Of a stretch of DNA of 64,000 bases, positions 21,439 through 32,620 are shown one piece after another. Positions within the stretch are counted from its first letter, which is position 1, and the number at the start of each line of letters is the position of its first letter. This DNA comes from Cryptomeria japonica. Lineage: Eukaryota; Streptophyta; Pinopsida; Cupressales; Cupressaceae. Made by a program: the position numbers and the translations under genes. The notes below the pieces were generated by a model. It was not told where the DNA came from. It ran no database searches and was given only the letters and a program-made list of their open reading frames with translations. Where the stretch lies: the NCBI RefSeq assembly GCF_030272615.1, contig NC_081408.1, forward strand, positions 404,419,389 through 404,483,388, given 5' to 3'.

Positions 21439-24351
21439 ATGGAGGATTCTAGTTCCAAGGGTAAGAGGAAGGCCACAGAGGTCTTTGAAAGCACTTTGAA
21501 GAAGTCTAAAGGTGGAGAAGGTGCATAGAAACAAAAGTTGAACCAACATATGATTGACCAAATGAGCTCACCAAGAGCCAAATCCAAGAGATGTAAGACA
21601 AATTTGCCCATCTGTGACTAGCTAGAGGACAACTTCAGGGAAATTGGTGATATTTGGACCAGAATTAGAGGTCATGAGTTGTTCTTGTATCATTATTCAA
21701 GGAGGAATAAGCCGAACCTAATCTCAAATCCGTGGACAACTAGTTTAGGTAAACTTGTGGTTCCAAATGTCTCTGTGAATGTCTAGTTGAGGAAAACACT
21801 GGCTAGGGCTTACAATGCCACAAAAAGATGTATTCAATTATCAAATGGCGAAGCATTCATCTGCCTTTTAGTGGCCACCATTCAGGAGGTTTTTGGTCTT
21901 GGTCCCAAATATGACATTCCTCTGTCTTTTGAAACACTAGAAGAAGAGTATACAAAGATGGACACTGTGTACAATGGGTGGAATTCGGCCATAGATAAGG
22001 CTGAGAATGGAAAATTGATAGATGAAGACAGGCCCCCATTTGATATCAAAATTTTTAGGTACTATTTGTAGTATACATATATGGCATGCAGACAAGTGGG
22101 ATGAGTTGAATTTCTGTATGTGGCTCAGATAGGACCTTTGGTACTAGCTGTTGACACACAGATGCATGAGCCAAGATAATTCAACTATGCTACTTATATT
22201 GTTGAGAAGATGCATGAGGGTTTCTTAAGCCTTCATAATAACCCTCATAAATATTTTAGGTTTTATTATTTATTAATGCATATTGTCTTGTTTTATGGAT
22301 GACTTAGGGGATTGTGGCCTAAGGAATTAAAGCTGAATGTTCATGGTAAGGATGGACAAGAGCAGCCTATACAATTATGGGTGTCACTGTGGGATTCAGT
22401 TCATGAGATCCCACTATATCAAATTTGAAGAATTCTTTGTGCAACCTTTATACAGAGCTTTTGGAGTCTCTTTTGATGGGTCATTTTCAGAGGAAATCAA
22501 AAGATTCCTTAGACCCCATGAGCATGGGGATACCAGGGTAAATTAAAATTGGGGTGTCTGGTATGTGTGCTAGGATTTCATGTATGCTAGAGTTTTTGGA
22601 TTCGAGGGAGCTCCTTATGTGCTACCAAAGCTTGCACCTGATATAATTGCCTACCTAGAGATTGTAAGGAAAATGAGTGTCTTAAATGCCATGCATTTTT
22701 GGGGTGCACACAAGTAGGTTTTCTTTCCCGGGACTTTACATTTTGGTGATTTCACTATTGTGTCTACAAAGGCATATGAAATCATGGATAAGAGGTTAAT
22801 AGAAGATTATAACCTCTATGAGCATACAGGTCAAAAGAATTATGACCCAGAGGGTTATATCCACCAGAGCATAAAAAAGAAAAATCTAGGTGATTACTTT
22901 CATGAGCACGTTGAAGCCTGCGATATTTTCAGGAACAAGGAATCCGATGAAGCTATGCAGATCATTCAAGATCTGAACCAGAAACTGGAAAAAAAAAGGC
23001 AAAGACTGCAAGAGATGGGCGACGAAGAAGAAGCTGAGAGTGAGTCAGGTGAGAATGAAGTTGTTTCCAGATTCAGGATGCCTGAGAGGGAGGAGGAGCC
23101 TGAACCATAGGACATAACTGCTACAAGAATGAATGCAGATGTAGATGTTAGGTTAGAGGAGCATACCTCTTTTGTGTCTAATGATGAGTTCATCAAATCA
23201 AAGGAATTTAGGTCCTTCCTCTGTATCATTTCAAAGGAAAAAAACTAAGAGAAGCAATGCCTGATATAACACCAGATAATGAGGCAAAGATGCTTAGGAA
23301 ACTGAAGGCTAATATTGATGTAGAAGTAGAAGGCATGAATCCTCAAAGGAGAAGGTAGCTCCTTGTAGAGGCAAGAATTATCCTCTTTCTAGGTTGGGAT
23401 CTTAGTGCATCCTTTATTTTTGATAGCCTATTGCATTCAAAGAAGAAGGATTTCAAGTTAGACATCCAAGGCGTGAATGAAATTTTTATTGGATCAAGAT
23501 ATGATCCAGATGATGAAGCAATGTGTTTGGGGGCCCTTTATCCCCCAAATAAGAGACCAAAGATCATAGATGTGGACAAGGCTTTTGGACACATGATGAA
23601 TTTAAAGGTCAGTGAGTTTGATCCCATGGTCACAACATATATGGGAGTGGATATTTCAAGACTTAATAAAGCACAGATGAAGATGTTGATGAAAGAAACA
23701 GGAAAATACAAAGCTTTGTACGAGGAACTTTTGAGAAGTAGGGGCCAATTTGTACCCCAGATAGCAGATGAATCAAAGTTGAGAAAGAAATGTGAAGAGT
23801 TGCACAAGGAAAATAAAAAATTGAAGGAAAGAATGCAGAGCATAAGGACAGACACAACATGTGTCTTATTGACTAAATGATTTGAAAATCTGAAAAAGAT
23901 ACTGGAGGAATTATGGACTGTCTATCAGAGAAACATGGATAACTTTGTGTCGCACTAGAGGATCCTTGACAGGTTAAACTTACTACTGCAGGATTAGACA
24001 TTGAGTGACAAGAGGGTCAATAAGGTCAGAAAACTAATTGATACTCATCAAGGATTCACGGTAGAGTTGGATACTGAATATGAGGAATGTAAAGGGATTG
24101 TTAATCATGGATTTCCAAGCGTGGTGGATGATACAGGGGTTATGAAGGATAAGCATCAGTGGATCACTGAATGTAGATCTCTACTTAGTTCAGCCCTTAG
24201 CATTGCCCGTGCGGATGCATTGGACATGAATGAAACAAGGGAACAAATTGAAAGTTTTGTTACAGTAGAGGTAGTGGTCAGAGATATCATTTTCAATGTT
24301 TGCACATATAAAGATGAAGGATATCTTCGGCATATCCAGAAATGTGGTTAG
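21439..24351 (+). pseudogene. U3-encoded ORF of element T (unknown function)
   Basis: The frame has about 970 codons from the ATG at 21439 to TAG at 24349-24351, broken by numerous stops and shifts. In order: a short acidic/basic start MEDSSSKGKRK with lysine-rich patches; GKLVV then RCIQLSNG and EVFGL (about 21750-21900); a middle part with a YLLMHIVLF stretch (about 22265); RVFGFEGAPYVLP (about 22590); a Glu-rich basic linker (22960-23110); and two helical blocks (23431-24350). The GKLVV, RCI, LLMH and RVFGF-x-G-x-P blocks all recur in the same order in D. I know no enzyme motif here. The first half looks globular and the second half coiled coil. Confidence 0.75.
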
Positions 24352-24492
24352 CGACTAGATGGAAGGAATTAGTCTTTGTCATTGTAATGTTTTTTTTAGT
24401 TATAGTAGTTAAGAGTGGTAGTTAGGATTTTGTTAGTCTAAGTTTGTCCTAATGAAAGGGTGTGTCCTTTCACCCATATCTTTTGAGTTAAA

Positions 24493-24500
24493 TATATATA
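24493..24500 (+). promoter_or_regulatory. TATA box of T 3' LTR, downstream of the U3 ORF
   Basis: TATATATA, then gagagtcatc, lies about 140 bp after the ORF stop. Its place, with about 870 bp left before the LTR end, fits a U3/R boundary near 24530. Confidence 0.6.
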
Positions 24501-24925
24501 GAGAGTCATCTTGTATCCTAAAAATGAAGGATCGATTACTTTCAAGATTGTTTGTTGGAACTAGTGGTGTTATGTAAGGCAGGTATGTAGAAATGAAAAT
24601 CCATTTTGTGCCTGCAAGTGTATCATGAAGTATTTGTGAGTCCACAGTTTTGTACACCCATTGTTCCAAGAAATTAATATATAAGAGTTGTTGTTTTCAT
24701 CTTTAGATCATTTCATGTTATATTATGTTGATGATTCAAAATCTTTTGGATAAATCTGAATAAGGTTTATTGCAATGTTTTATCATCTATTGCTATAAAG
24801 GTAACATAATCATTTTTGTTGTTTTTATAGCATACATTGAAGTCATTGCAGTGATAGTCTTGTTTATTCAAACTATCTCCAAAGATTACAAATATCTGTC
24901 CATTTAATGACATGTAAATTGTCAG

Positions 24926-24938
24926 ATAAGGCACTGGT
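24926..24938 (+). other. Conserved R/U5 box ATAAGGCACTGGT (T)
   Basis: The same box appears in D (26517-26529, minus) and in both W LTRs (35270-35282 and 51950-51962, minus), 330-490 bp from the respective LTR ends. Confidence 0.6.
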
Positions 24939-25223
24939 CTATTATTGGTATCCTATGAGTAAATCAAGTGTGCACAAAGTCCTCACCAGAGAAATACATT
25001 ACTAGTTTTTACTCGCATCGTTCTTTCATAATTACTCTAAGTTCCAACAACATTTTGTTATAACTTTTATTCATATTCAATTATACTCAAATTTTCAAAT
25101 TAAAACAAGTTAAAAGCATATCAATAAAGCATAGTTGTAGGAAATTGTTTGCCAGTCCTATAAATAACTACGCTCAATAATTTAAATTCATTATAAAGAA
25201 ATCTCTTTATTCTTTGGAGATTA

Positions 25224-25233
25224 GGGTATACCC
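25224..25233 (+). other. Palindrome GGGTATACCC in T U5
   Basis: A perfect 10-bp palindrome within agggtatacccacctagg. It is repeated in D (26343-26352) with the same flank, at about 135-155 bp from the LTR end in both. Confidence 0.65.
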
Positions 25234-25392
25234 ACCTAGGTTTAGTGGAGCCTAAAGTTAAGAGGAATTTGGTCTTCGACCATTCCTATTCGTTGGCCAA
25301 GGCTAATTGGATCAATTAGGGATTTGGCAAGCCCTTTTGATTCCCAATCTGTGGTTTTGGGAACCAACAAGACTGATGCTCTGCTCCATCAA

Positions 25393-26182
25393 TTATGTTT
25401 CTGTCGGAGGGGTAAATACCCCTAACCTATCTCTCAAATTTTCAAATGATTCTTTAGACAATGATTTAGTGAATATATCTGCAATCTACTCTTTAGTGTT
25501 CACATAAATCATTTTGACTTCCTTTTCTTCCACCTTTTCCTTTAGAAAGTTAGATTTTATTGATATGTGCTTAGTCATACTGTGAAATACTAGATTCTTA
25601 TATATGCCAATAGTTGCAGAATTATCACAATAGATAACTATCGATTCACTGCACTTTACCTTGATATCCTTCAACATTTGCTTCATCCACAAGACTTGGG
25701 TGCAATTAGTTGCTACTGCAACATATTTAGCTTTTGCAGTAGATAAAGAAATGCATGACTATTTTTTGCTGATCCATGAAACCAATTTCTTTCCAAGAAA
25801 TAAATCTCCACCAGAAGTTCTCTTCCGATCATCAGTATCTCCTACCCAATCTGCATTTGTATATGCACATAAAGTGAAGTTATCATCTCTAGAGTACCAT
25901 AAGCCATATTCTGTTGCTCCTTGCAAATACCAGAATATCCTTTTTACTGCACATTCATGATTTTCTTTAGGATTACTTTGATATCTTGAAACAATACTTA
26001 CTGCATTCATAATATTCGGTCTAGTCTGAGTTAGATATAACAAGCCACCAATCATAGACTTATACCTTGTCGAATTTACCAGTAGATGTGTCTTTGATAG
26101 ATAATTTCTCACTTGTCACCATAGGAGTACTTACCGGTTTAGAATTATCCATACCAAACTTCTTCAACAATTCCCTTAGATA
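25393..26182 (-). pseudogene. pol: Element Y: end of RT, RNase H and C-terminus
   Basis: On the minus strand this continues directly from 32621 after D's cttag duplication. It reads KYLRELLKKFGMDNSKPV, then YKSMIGGLLYLTQTRPNIM, then the RNase H residues SAxNADWVGD-type and LVSWISKK, then a WMKQMLKDIK block with YCDNSATIGI, and ends near LGVFTPPTET with TAA at 25393-25395. RNase H removes the RNA strand of the hybrid. Only a few stops are present, for example TAG at about 25482. The end of the gene is followed after about 20 bp by element T. Confidence 0.88.
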
Positions 26183-26187
26183 CTTAG
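26183..26187. repeat. Target-site duplication cttag of solo LTR D
   Basis: The bases cttag directly precede TGTTGTTCTC, and the same five bases are found at 32616-32620. Removing D restores Y's RT frame (QTK-YLRELLKK). Confidence 0.93.
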
Positions 26188-26342
26188 TGTTGTTCTCAAA
26201 ATCTGATTCCCCTTCAATGCCCTTAATAATACAATCTAAAATGGGTGCCGAGAAGACATCAAGGATAAAGGGATTTTAGAGACAACATATGACAAGGTTT
26301 GGTTAGACCTTCTACACTTCGGGCTCTTCCTTAAGCCCAGGT

Positions 26343-26352
26343 GGGTATACCC
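26343..26352 (-). other. Palindrome GGGTATACCC in D U5
   Basis: Same palindrome and flanking CACCTGGGCTTA (minus strand) as T's 25224-25233 site. W has an imperfect equivalent, GGGTGGTCCC, in its 5' LTR. Confidence 0.65.
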
Positions 26353-26516
26353 TTTGTGAATTAACTTCACACTCTTAAGCAACAAACCCACAGCAAACCA
26401 ATCCAGAAAACCAGTGAGTTTATTCACCTTGAGAACAACTAAAAACAAAGAATGAAACAATACTCAACTTCAGCATATTTGATCAACAAAGCATGCAATA
26501 AATAGCTTCGATTAGT

Positions 26517-26529
26517 ACCAGTGCTTTAT
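26517..26529 (-). other. Conserved R/U5 box ATAAAGCACTGGT (D)
   Basis: One base differs from the box in T. It is followed, as in W, by a TA-rich TACTAAT-type stretch and preceded by GCAGCCTTGG. Confidence 0.6.
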
Positions 26530-27020
26530 CCAAGGCTGCAGAGTCACTCAAACTCAAATAAAACTCCTGAAACAAAATATCTCCATACTTCCCATCAACT
26601 TGGTTTCCATTAATCCTTGCGAATGCCTAACACCAACAAGAATTCAATCACTTCGAACTAAACTATGGTCCTCAAAATTCAAAGTTTCTCCCAAAGTATT
26701 TACTGGTAAGAATGATTATGCATATTTAATTTCCCTCCTAAAGAGAAAAGCTAAAAACACCCATATTGAGATTGCCTTACAATTTCAATCAAACAGAAAA
26801 TCCTAGATTATTCAGAATGAAAACAGTAAATAAACTTAAGGACAAGTTTGAAGGCGACACAAAGTTTCACTCAAAACTGACGGTCTGTATATTGATATTC
26901 ATTTGAAAAGATTTTACAAAAGTCTGATTCTTCATTAAACTTTGGAAAAGCTCAGATAATATTTCTGCAGCGTTTTCTTACAAAATTTTTGTGATCGTTT
27001 TCTCTCTAGTCCTGGTATCC

Positions 27021-27027
27021 ATTTATA
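27021..27027 (-). promoter_or_regulatory. TATA box of D, downstream of the ORF
   Basis: The minus strand reads TGTTATAAATGGATACC, a good TATA, about 100 bp after the ORF stop at 27124. About 830 bp follow before the LTR end. Confidence 0.55.
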
Positions 27028-27123
27028 ACAATATGGATGCACAAAGCTTCGGACTTCTCGAGGAAAGTTTGTTACAATTTATTTCAAAAATTGAAGAGGT
27101 TATGATTTTTTTGCGTGAATCAG

Positions 27124-30100
27124 TTATGCGCTCTTCTCAGATTCCCCAGCAGTCTGTTCAACGGGTTGTTCAGTTGTAACTTCTTCTGGCTCTTCAGGGA
27201 CGCCCTCCAACTGCTCCGGATCTCGAGTGGAATATTTAACTCCCCACTCACTATATGTCTCCTCTGTCGGCCATACAAAACTAATCACATCATTCTTAAC
27301 TTTAGTCAACCTTTTCCAAGAATTCCTCAGTTTGTTGACTTCTGAGTTAAGAAAACTATAGTGTGATTTAATTCTTTCTATTTCTTGTATGGTTATAACA
27401 AAGAACGAGGTATCATCCAGATCAATGATTCCCTTGACCCTTGCTGACAATTTGGCATTTATCTCGTTGAGCCATATCTGCTTATCTTTCAGCTGATCTA
27501 GATTGGCAAAAATCCCTGGGAGCAACTCACAAACTTGATCAGTGTATTCCTTTTTAAGCAATTTAACCCTTCTTTCCACATTGTCCACCTCTGTTGCCAA
27601 TTGCAATAAACTCTTAGTGATATCAGAAGTGGATTTGATAATAGGGTTAGATCTTGCTTCATCACAGGAAACACACATGAACTCTAAGTCTTGCTCCCTA
27701 GGCCTCCATCTGTCAAAAATGGGTGTCAAAATGGCCTCCATATCTCCATGACCTTTCCTACACTATTGTGAAGGAGTGAGGCATTTATAGTGTCTGCAAA
27801 ACTGGAGATTGTGGCTTTTATCTTCTCTTCATACTTCCCCGCATAATAGGCCTGAGTCTGCTTTAGATTTTCCAATTCTTGGGGAGTTATCTCAATCATT
27901 TGAGAGCTGGAAGGCGCAGGAGACGGTGGGAGCTCAATGATGGGGCTAGTAGGTGGAGGTCTTGTAGGAGAAGAGGTGATCATTAATGTTGAAGACTCAC
28001 CTTGTTGGTGCTGTCCTGCTAGCTGGCTCTGCAATTTAGCAATAATGCTATCTTTGCCTCTTATCTCCTCCTTAGCACTATCATAAGCCTTCAAAACTAT
28101 TTCCAATTTAAACTGGAGGGCCTCCTTTTCTTTGGCTTCCTTTTCAGCCACTGCAACATTAAATTTGGTAGTCTCTAGCACAGTGCTAGCAGCCTCTACT
28201 ACCCCTGTACTCTCTACTCTCTTGACCATCAATCCACCAATGTGACTTGTCCCTGAGGTATCTTTACCTTTCTTGTCCTCATTTCTTTTAAGGGACCACA
28301 TGACCAGTGCAGCATTGTCCTTACTGAATGTAACCCCTTCCATGGGTTTGGTCTCTTTTCTCACTGCATCCAGCACCAGAGCATCAACAATATTCCATTC
28401 TGGTAGAATGAGCACTCCAGCTTGTGCTACTAGATCCCTTCCCTATTCAGGAGTGATGGTTTTGAATTCTTCCATCATCTCCTGTTTTATCTCTTCCTCT
28501 ACTGAGGCTGGATGTTTATTAGGCTGCTCTGCCCTTTTTGCTTCACATCTAGCATTATATTTATCTATATGTTGCTTCCAGATAAATTGCATAAATGCTT
28601 CAGATGTGACAAAGCCATCATCAGCTAGAAAGGCACTAGTGGCTTTCTTTATCTCAGGATCCCACTCCTAGCCTTTGAGTTCAGTTGAAGTGATGTCCAT
28701 CTATGCTTCAATGGGTTCTTCTGGCATCCCTTCTTCCACTTCATCATATGTATATGCAATCTCCCCCAAGCTGCCCAACTGAGAGAGGTATTCAGTTGCT
28801 GCTTGCTCATCTCTTATGTGGAGAGGGGATTGGGATGGGGAATACAGGGGTGTATCTGATTGCACTTCCTTTCCCACCCTCTGCTTCTTTGGGCTGTCCT
28901 GGATGTCAATGACATCTTGTACCTTCCTCTTTCCTTTGGATGAAGAGGGCTCCCCTGTTGTAGACACCAACACACTGTAACCTGCTTTCTTATGCAAGGT
29001 GTAATCACCAGGAGGGATTGCTTTAATGGGAGCTGATTTTCCCAAAATCATTCTTGCTTTCTCAGGGTTATTCTTGATTACAACTTCCCTCTTCTCCTTT
29101 ATTGTTTGCATTACATCCTCAAAGCAAATAATCAAAAATTTTATTTTCTCTTCCAATGGGAAGAAGCTAGACAATGGGTCATAGCTAGCATCAAATTGAT
29201 GCACAAAATCCAGGGCCTTTCTATAAGCCACACACTTTTCCTTCCTCAACTCCTATTCATCTAAATCAAATTCATTCCTGATGAGGTCTTCAGGAAAGTG
29301 GAATTGATGAGGCCTACCTCTGCATGCTACTTTTTTCCGGAACACACCATTGTAAAAATCCTCTGGATCAGCACATCTAGACACTGCAGTGGACAAATGG
29401 TAGGGTTTGAGGAAATCCTCAAAACATTTCCAGCCTCCCTTGGTGATTACAAATTGGTGGACTACTGTAGCCGTAAGGAAAATAGTCCCTTTACCTCTGC
29501 CTGTTAACTCTGCCTCTTGCAAGTTACCAATTTGTCTGAGAATCTTAGCTATTCCCACTTTGAGGGGGACCTGGTATGGTAACAAAAATGGGGTGCCTCT
29601 GAAACCAAAGACTCTAAAAACTGTAGAGACTGGATATAAGTACATATCACCCCAGTTATGAACTATCTTGATACTTTCTGCGAATTCTTTTGGTCTTAAG
29701 AACTCCAGAAGAACCTTGGGGACTCTTGGGTTGTTAGAGCAAAGGAGAGTCCTTATTTTGGATGCAAAATATTTATCAAACTTCAGAAAAATAGCATCCT
29801 CTCTGTCCCATGACAACACAGTACTCCATAGTTGTACCGGCATCTTCTCTCCCTCCTTTTCTTTTACCAGGTCCATTCCACTGGCGAAATAATCACCACC
29901 TTTGAAGAGAAAGAGGTGCATCAAGAGTGAATACCACCCAAATGGCCTATCTACCTTTCCATTCTTTATCCCTATCAATCCTCCATGGATAGCATCGGCA
30001 CTATAAGAAGCATAATCAAATGTAATAGCAAGGGAAGGATTCAAAATTTGAACAATCATTAGCGAGTAATGGTTTGGCATATTCGATTCAGCATCCTCTC

Positions 30101-30749
30101 CTAGAACTTGGCAAAGTGCCCAATACATCCCTTTTGCCCTCAAGGTAAACATACTTAATGAAAAAGGCTCTTGTGTATTGGGCCCTACAACTGCTAACCC
30201 TCCTACTTTCAGAAAAATTTCTTTGAGAGGCCCATTCCTAAGATGACTCCTCTATGCCCTGTACACCTGAGCTAATTGTGTGAAGTTTATAGGTTCCAAG
30301 AAGTTGGTGAACTCACTGAGCCCAAATGCTTTTCTCAACTCTTCTGCATTAATCTCCACGAGGGTTTTCCCATTTACATCCCGGATGCACCTTGTAACTG
30401 AATCATAATTCAATGTCATTTGGGTTAACAAATCTGTATCCATGAACACCCCTGGGACCACCAACTTCCCAACATCTAATTCCCAAATGCTATTTTGAGG
30501 AGCAGGAGAATTCCTCATCCCGAATCCGATTCTAAATAACCCCAACCCAGACAATCCAACCTGTGGGTCTCTTAACCAATTACCCTTGTCATATAATCCT
30601 TCTCCAATCTTCAGACGGGGAGCCTTGGGTACTAACTCCTTGGCCTTAGATGCCTGATTGGTTGACAGCGTTAACTGTTCTAAAAAGTCATCACACACAC
30701 TTCTTTCTAAATAATCAACTTTACCAGAAAATTCCCTTTTAGGAGCCAT
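27124..30749 (-). pseudogene. U3-encoded ORF of solo LTR D (unknown function)
   Basis: The ATG is at 30749 (MAPKREFSGK); the frame also reads 21 codons upstream but this Met matches H's MAPK start. About 1,208 codons in one frame are broken by only five stops (30252, 29253, 28701, about 28679, 28446, mostly TAG) and one frameshift near 27741. In order: GKLVVPGVF, RCIRDVNGK and RKAFGL (about 30290-30460); SLLMHLFLF (about 29910); a mid-domain (29300-29880) with RVFGFRGTPFLLP; a basic NLS-like patch GKRKVQ...SPKKQR (about 28870-28930); a helical 28415-27726 block; and a coiled-coil C-terminus. It is the best-preserved member of the family here. I recognise no enzyme signature. Confidence 0.78.
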
Positions 30750-31270
30750 TTGCAATACGACCAGAGGAATTTCACTTCTTAAAACACTTCTGTAATACGA
30801 GAATAATTTCACTTATTACAACACAAGTATGGTTGCAAAATAAGAAAAAACCTGATGCTTGCTTGAAGAAATTCGCTCTGCAACTGATTCACCTTCTCTG
30901 TATTTGCAAAAGATAACTCTGCGTTACTCTTCTGCAAAATCCTTTTAAAAGATCTCTATACTTGGTTGTTAGGAAATCAAATGCTTGTACTCTGGGCCTT
31001 ACCTATAACATTGATTCCGCATGCTTCGGCCGTCCCTTCAAAATCGAATTCATACGAGAATTCATATTTTAACTCCAACGGGTCGCAGCCTTCCTGCAAG
31101 TGTCTCACTGTGAATTGCATTTTGATGGCTTTGTCTTTAGTCTGGGTCCCATCCTTCTATTGGCTACATAATACCAGGCGGCATCTGATCATTGGCTTAG
31201 AAAATCCCTTTACATTCTGTTTTGATACTGGCCGAATGTATCCCTTTATACTGTGGCGGGCCCATGTTTT
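30750..31270 (-). other. Leader region of the D ORF
   Basis: There is no coding. A possible short intron (5' site CAG/GTTTTTTC at 30851, 3' site TATTACAG at 30790, minus strand) would be 62 nt. It is low confidence because it is near or below the lower limit of plant intron length. Nothing else is evident. Confidence 0.35.
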
Positions 31271-31322
31271 TCCCTTTTTGCCATGTCATCATCATGACAC
31301 GTGGACGGCCCTTGTTAACTCT

Positions 31323-31370
31323 CGCTATTTCGCGGCCTTAAGAAGTGGGCATCTTACCCTTGCCAAATAG
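31323..31370. repeat. Inverted repeat, degenerate copy 1 (D U3)
   Basis: The left arm CGCTATTTCGC is intact at 31323-31333. The right arm has decayed to GCCAAATAGTG. Confidence 0.6.
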
Positions 31371-31775
31371 TGTGGGCCGTTGGATCATCTTTCAAGTTAA
31401 TCACCTTTTAATCCTTCGAACAGGTCCTCAGGAATGGTGGGCCCGCTGAGCCGTCACTAACACCTGGCATCCAGTCACCTACCGTGCTGATTTGTCATTC
31501 TGTCATTTGCCAGAAGAAGAACCATGGGGGCCCTACCTTCGTCTCAACAGGTCTATCTCCTACGTCATCATCAAGACACGTGGACGGCTAATATTAACCC
31601 CTTGAGAAGGCTCTCAGAGATGGTGGGCCCACGGACACGCCATGGACACCTGGCGCCTTGTCACTTTTGGAGCCGACCTGTCAATTTTTCATTCATCAAG
31701 CAGGAACCGTAGGGACCCACAGTTTCCTTTTAGACCGCGTGTCATCAAGACACGTGGACGGTCCTGGTTAACTTT

Positions 31776-31825
31776 CGCTATTTCGCGGCCTTAAGAAGTG
31801 GGTATCTTACCCTTGCGAAATAGCG
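31776..31825. repeat. Perfect 11-bp inverted repeat, copy 2 (D U3)
   Basis: CGCTATTTCGC (31776-31786) and GCGAAATAGCG (31815-31825) are exact reverse complements separated by 28 nt. It lies directly after a G-box unit. Confidence 0.9.
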
Positions 31826-32216
31826 CGAGCCGTTAGATCATATCTCAACTTGCTCGGCATTTAAACCCTGTTAGAAGCTCTCAGAGGTGGTGGGCCCACA
31901 GACACGCCATGGACACCTGGCGCCTTGTCACCTTCGGAGCTGACCTGTCAATTTTTCATTTGCTCGAAGGAGCCACGGGGTCTCAGTAAATTGTAAAAGT
32001 TGTCCTTGCCAGGTCATCTCCACCTGTGAGCTGACTCATCTTTGGGGCCCACTGACACGTCATGGACACTTAGCGCCTTGACCTGCTGACTGTGGCGACC
32101 TGTGCCACGTGCTACCTTATAATACGCCAAAAGAAAGCCATGGGGCTCCAGCTATCTCTGACAGCTATGCCTTCCACTTACCCCGTCGTGACACATGGAC
32201 GGCTGATATTCATTCT

Positions 32217-32266
32217 CGCTATTTCGCAGCCTTAAAGGGTGAGCACTTAACCCTCGCGAAATAGCG
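32217..32266. repeat. Perfect 11-bp inverted repeat, copy 3 (D U3)
   Basis: Same arms as copy 2 (32217-32227 and 32256-32266), again with a 28-nt loop although the loop sequence has diverged. Arms kept while loops drift suggest that the hairpin or a dimeric binding site mattered. Confidence 0.9.
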
Positions 32267-32620
32267 CTGACCATCGGATCCTTTCTCAAGTTGATCGGCA
32301 TTTACCGGGCCCGACACTTTAGAATGAAATAATACAAGGCGAAATTTTTTCAAATAATCAACATGACCGCCTAGGTAAATAGCAAGGGGGGACACTTCTT
32401 ACGACCCCGCGACCCATGACTTAAGTGGAATAAAGTAACGAAGGAATAGAAACCAGGGGATCTAATACAAAAGATAAAGTTTAAAACTTGGAAAACCCTT
32501 AAACCCTCTAGGTTTAGAACAAAGTTGAAACACTTTAGACCATACCCTATTCAAAAAAAACAAAATACCATAGCCAATTATGGGGAAAGAACCCAATTTT
32601 AAAACAGTGATAACACTTAG

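Larger units (their letters stand above)
4911..25369 (+). mobile_element. Element T: plus-strand Ty3/gypsy element with a very long LTR carrying an ORF
   Basis: T is bounded by TG...CA termini and the 5-bp duplication agact. The 5' LTR starts at 4911 and is cut at about 6953. The element's gag and most of pol are missing. RNase H and integrase are present at 17828-19563. The 3' LTR runs from 19705 to 25369, giving an LTR of 5,665 bp. Between the two LTR parts sits the truncated element G, itself containing H. The join at 6953 must be a deletion that removed the rest of the 5' LTR, the PBS, gag, protease, RT and the 5' half of G. The gypsy assignment rests on RNase H preceding integrase. I do not assign a lineage. 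Confidence 0.85.
19705..25369 (+). repeat. Element T 3' LTR, 5,665 bp, containing a large ORF
   Basis: The left end TGTTAGCACATA matches the start of the 5' LTR at 4911. The right end GGAACCAACA is followed by the agact duplication. In order it holds a tandem array, a leader, an ORF of about 970 codons (21439-24351), a TATA box (24493-24500) and about 870 bp of R-U5 with two boxes shared with D and W. The ORF is therefore in U3. The alternative, that an unrelated element was inserted inside a short LTR, is weakened by the matching layout of D. Confidence 0.82.
31280..32300 (-). promoter_or_regulatory. Repeated G-box/ABRE region in D U3
   Basis: The element GACACGTGGACGG occurs at 31296-31308, 31575-31587 and 31749-31761, with a mutated copy (CACATG) at 32190-32202. 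ACACGTGG is the classical ABA-response/G-box core. The units also share a gacacgccatggacacctgg phrase (31629, 31897) and a GTGGGCCCA box. The segment is visibly richer in GC and CpG than its surroundings. It lies 0.5-1.5 kb upstream of the ORF start. Confidence 0.7.
26188..32615 (-). mobile_element. Solo LTR D, 6,428 bp, with an internal ORF
   Basis: The minus-strand ends are TGTTATCACTG...GAGAACAACA with a 5-bp duplication. I see no second copy of either terminus inside, no PBS, PPT, gag or pol. The interior matches T's LTR in layout: promoter-like repeats, an ORF of about 1,200 codons, TATA, then about 830 bp of R-U5 with the two conserved boxes. I interpret it as a solo LTR left by LTR-LTR recombination. 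The alternative is a small non-autonomous element with an unseen internal structure. Confidence 0.78.

Noticed and set aside
25355-25369. Y or W LTR end because of GGAACCAACA
   Set aside because: Although W's LTR ends with the same ten bases, this one is on the plus strand and is paired with T's agact duplication.
27124-30749. A host gene on the minus strand
   Set aside because: The frame is broken by five stops, lies between TG...CA ends with a TSD, and has a relative in T's LTR.
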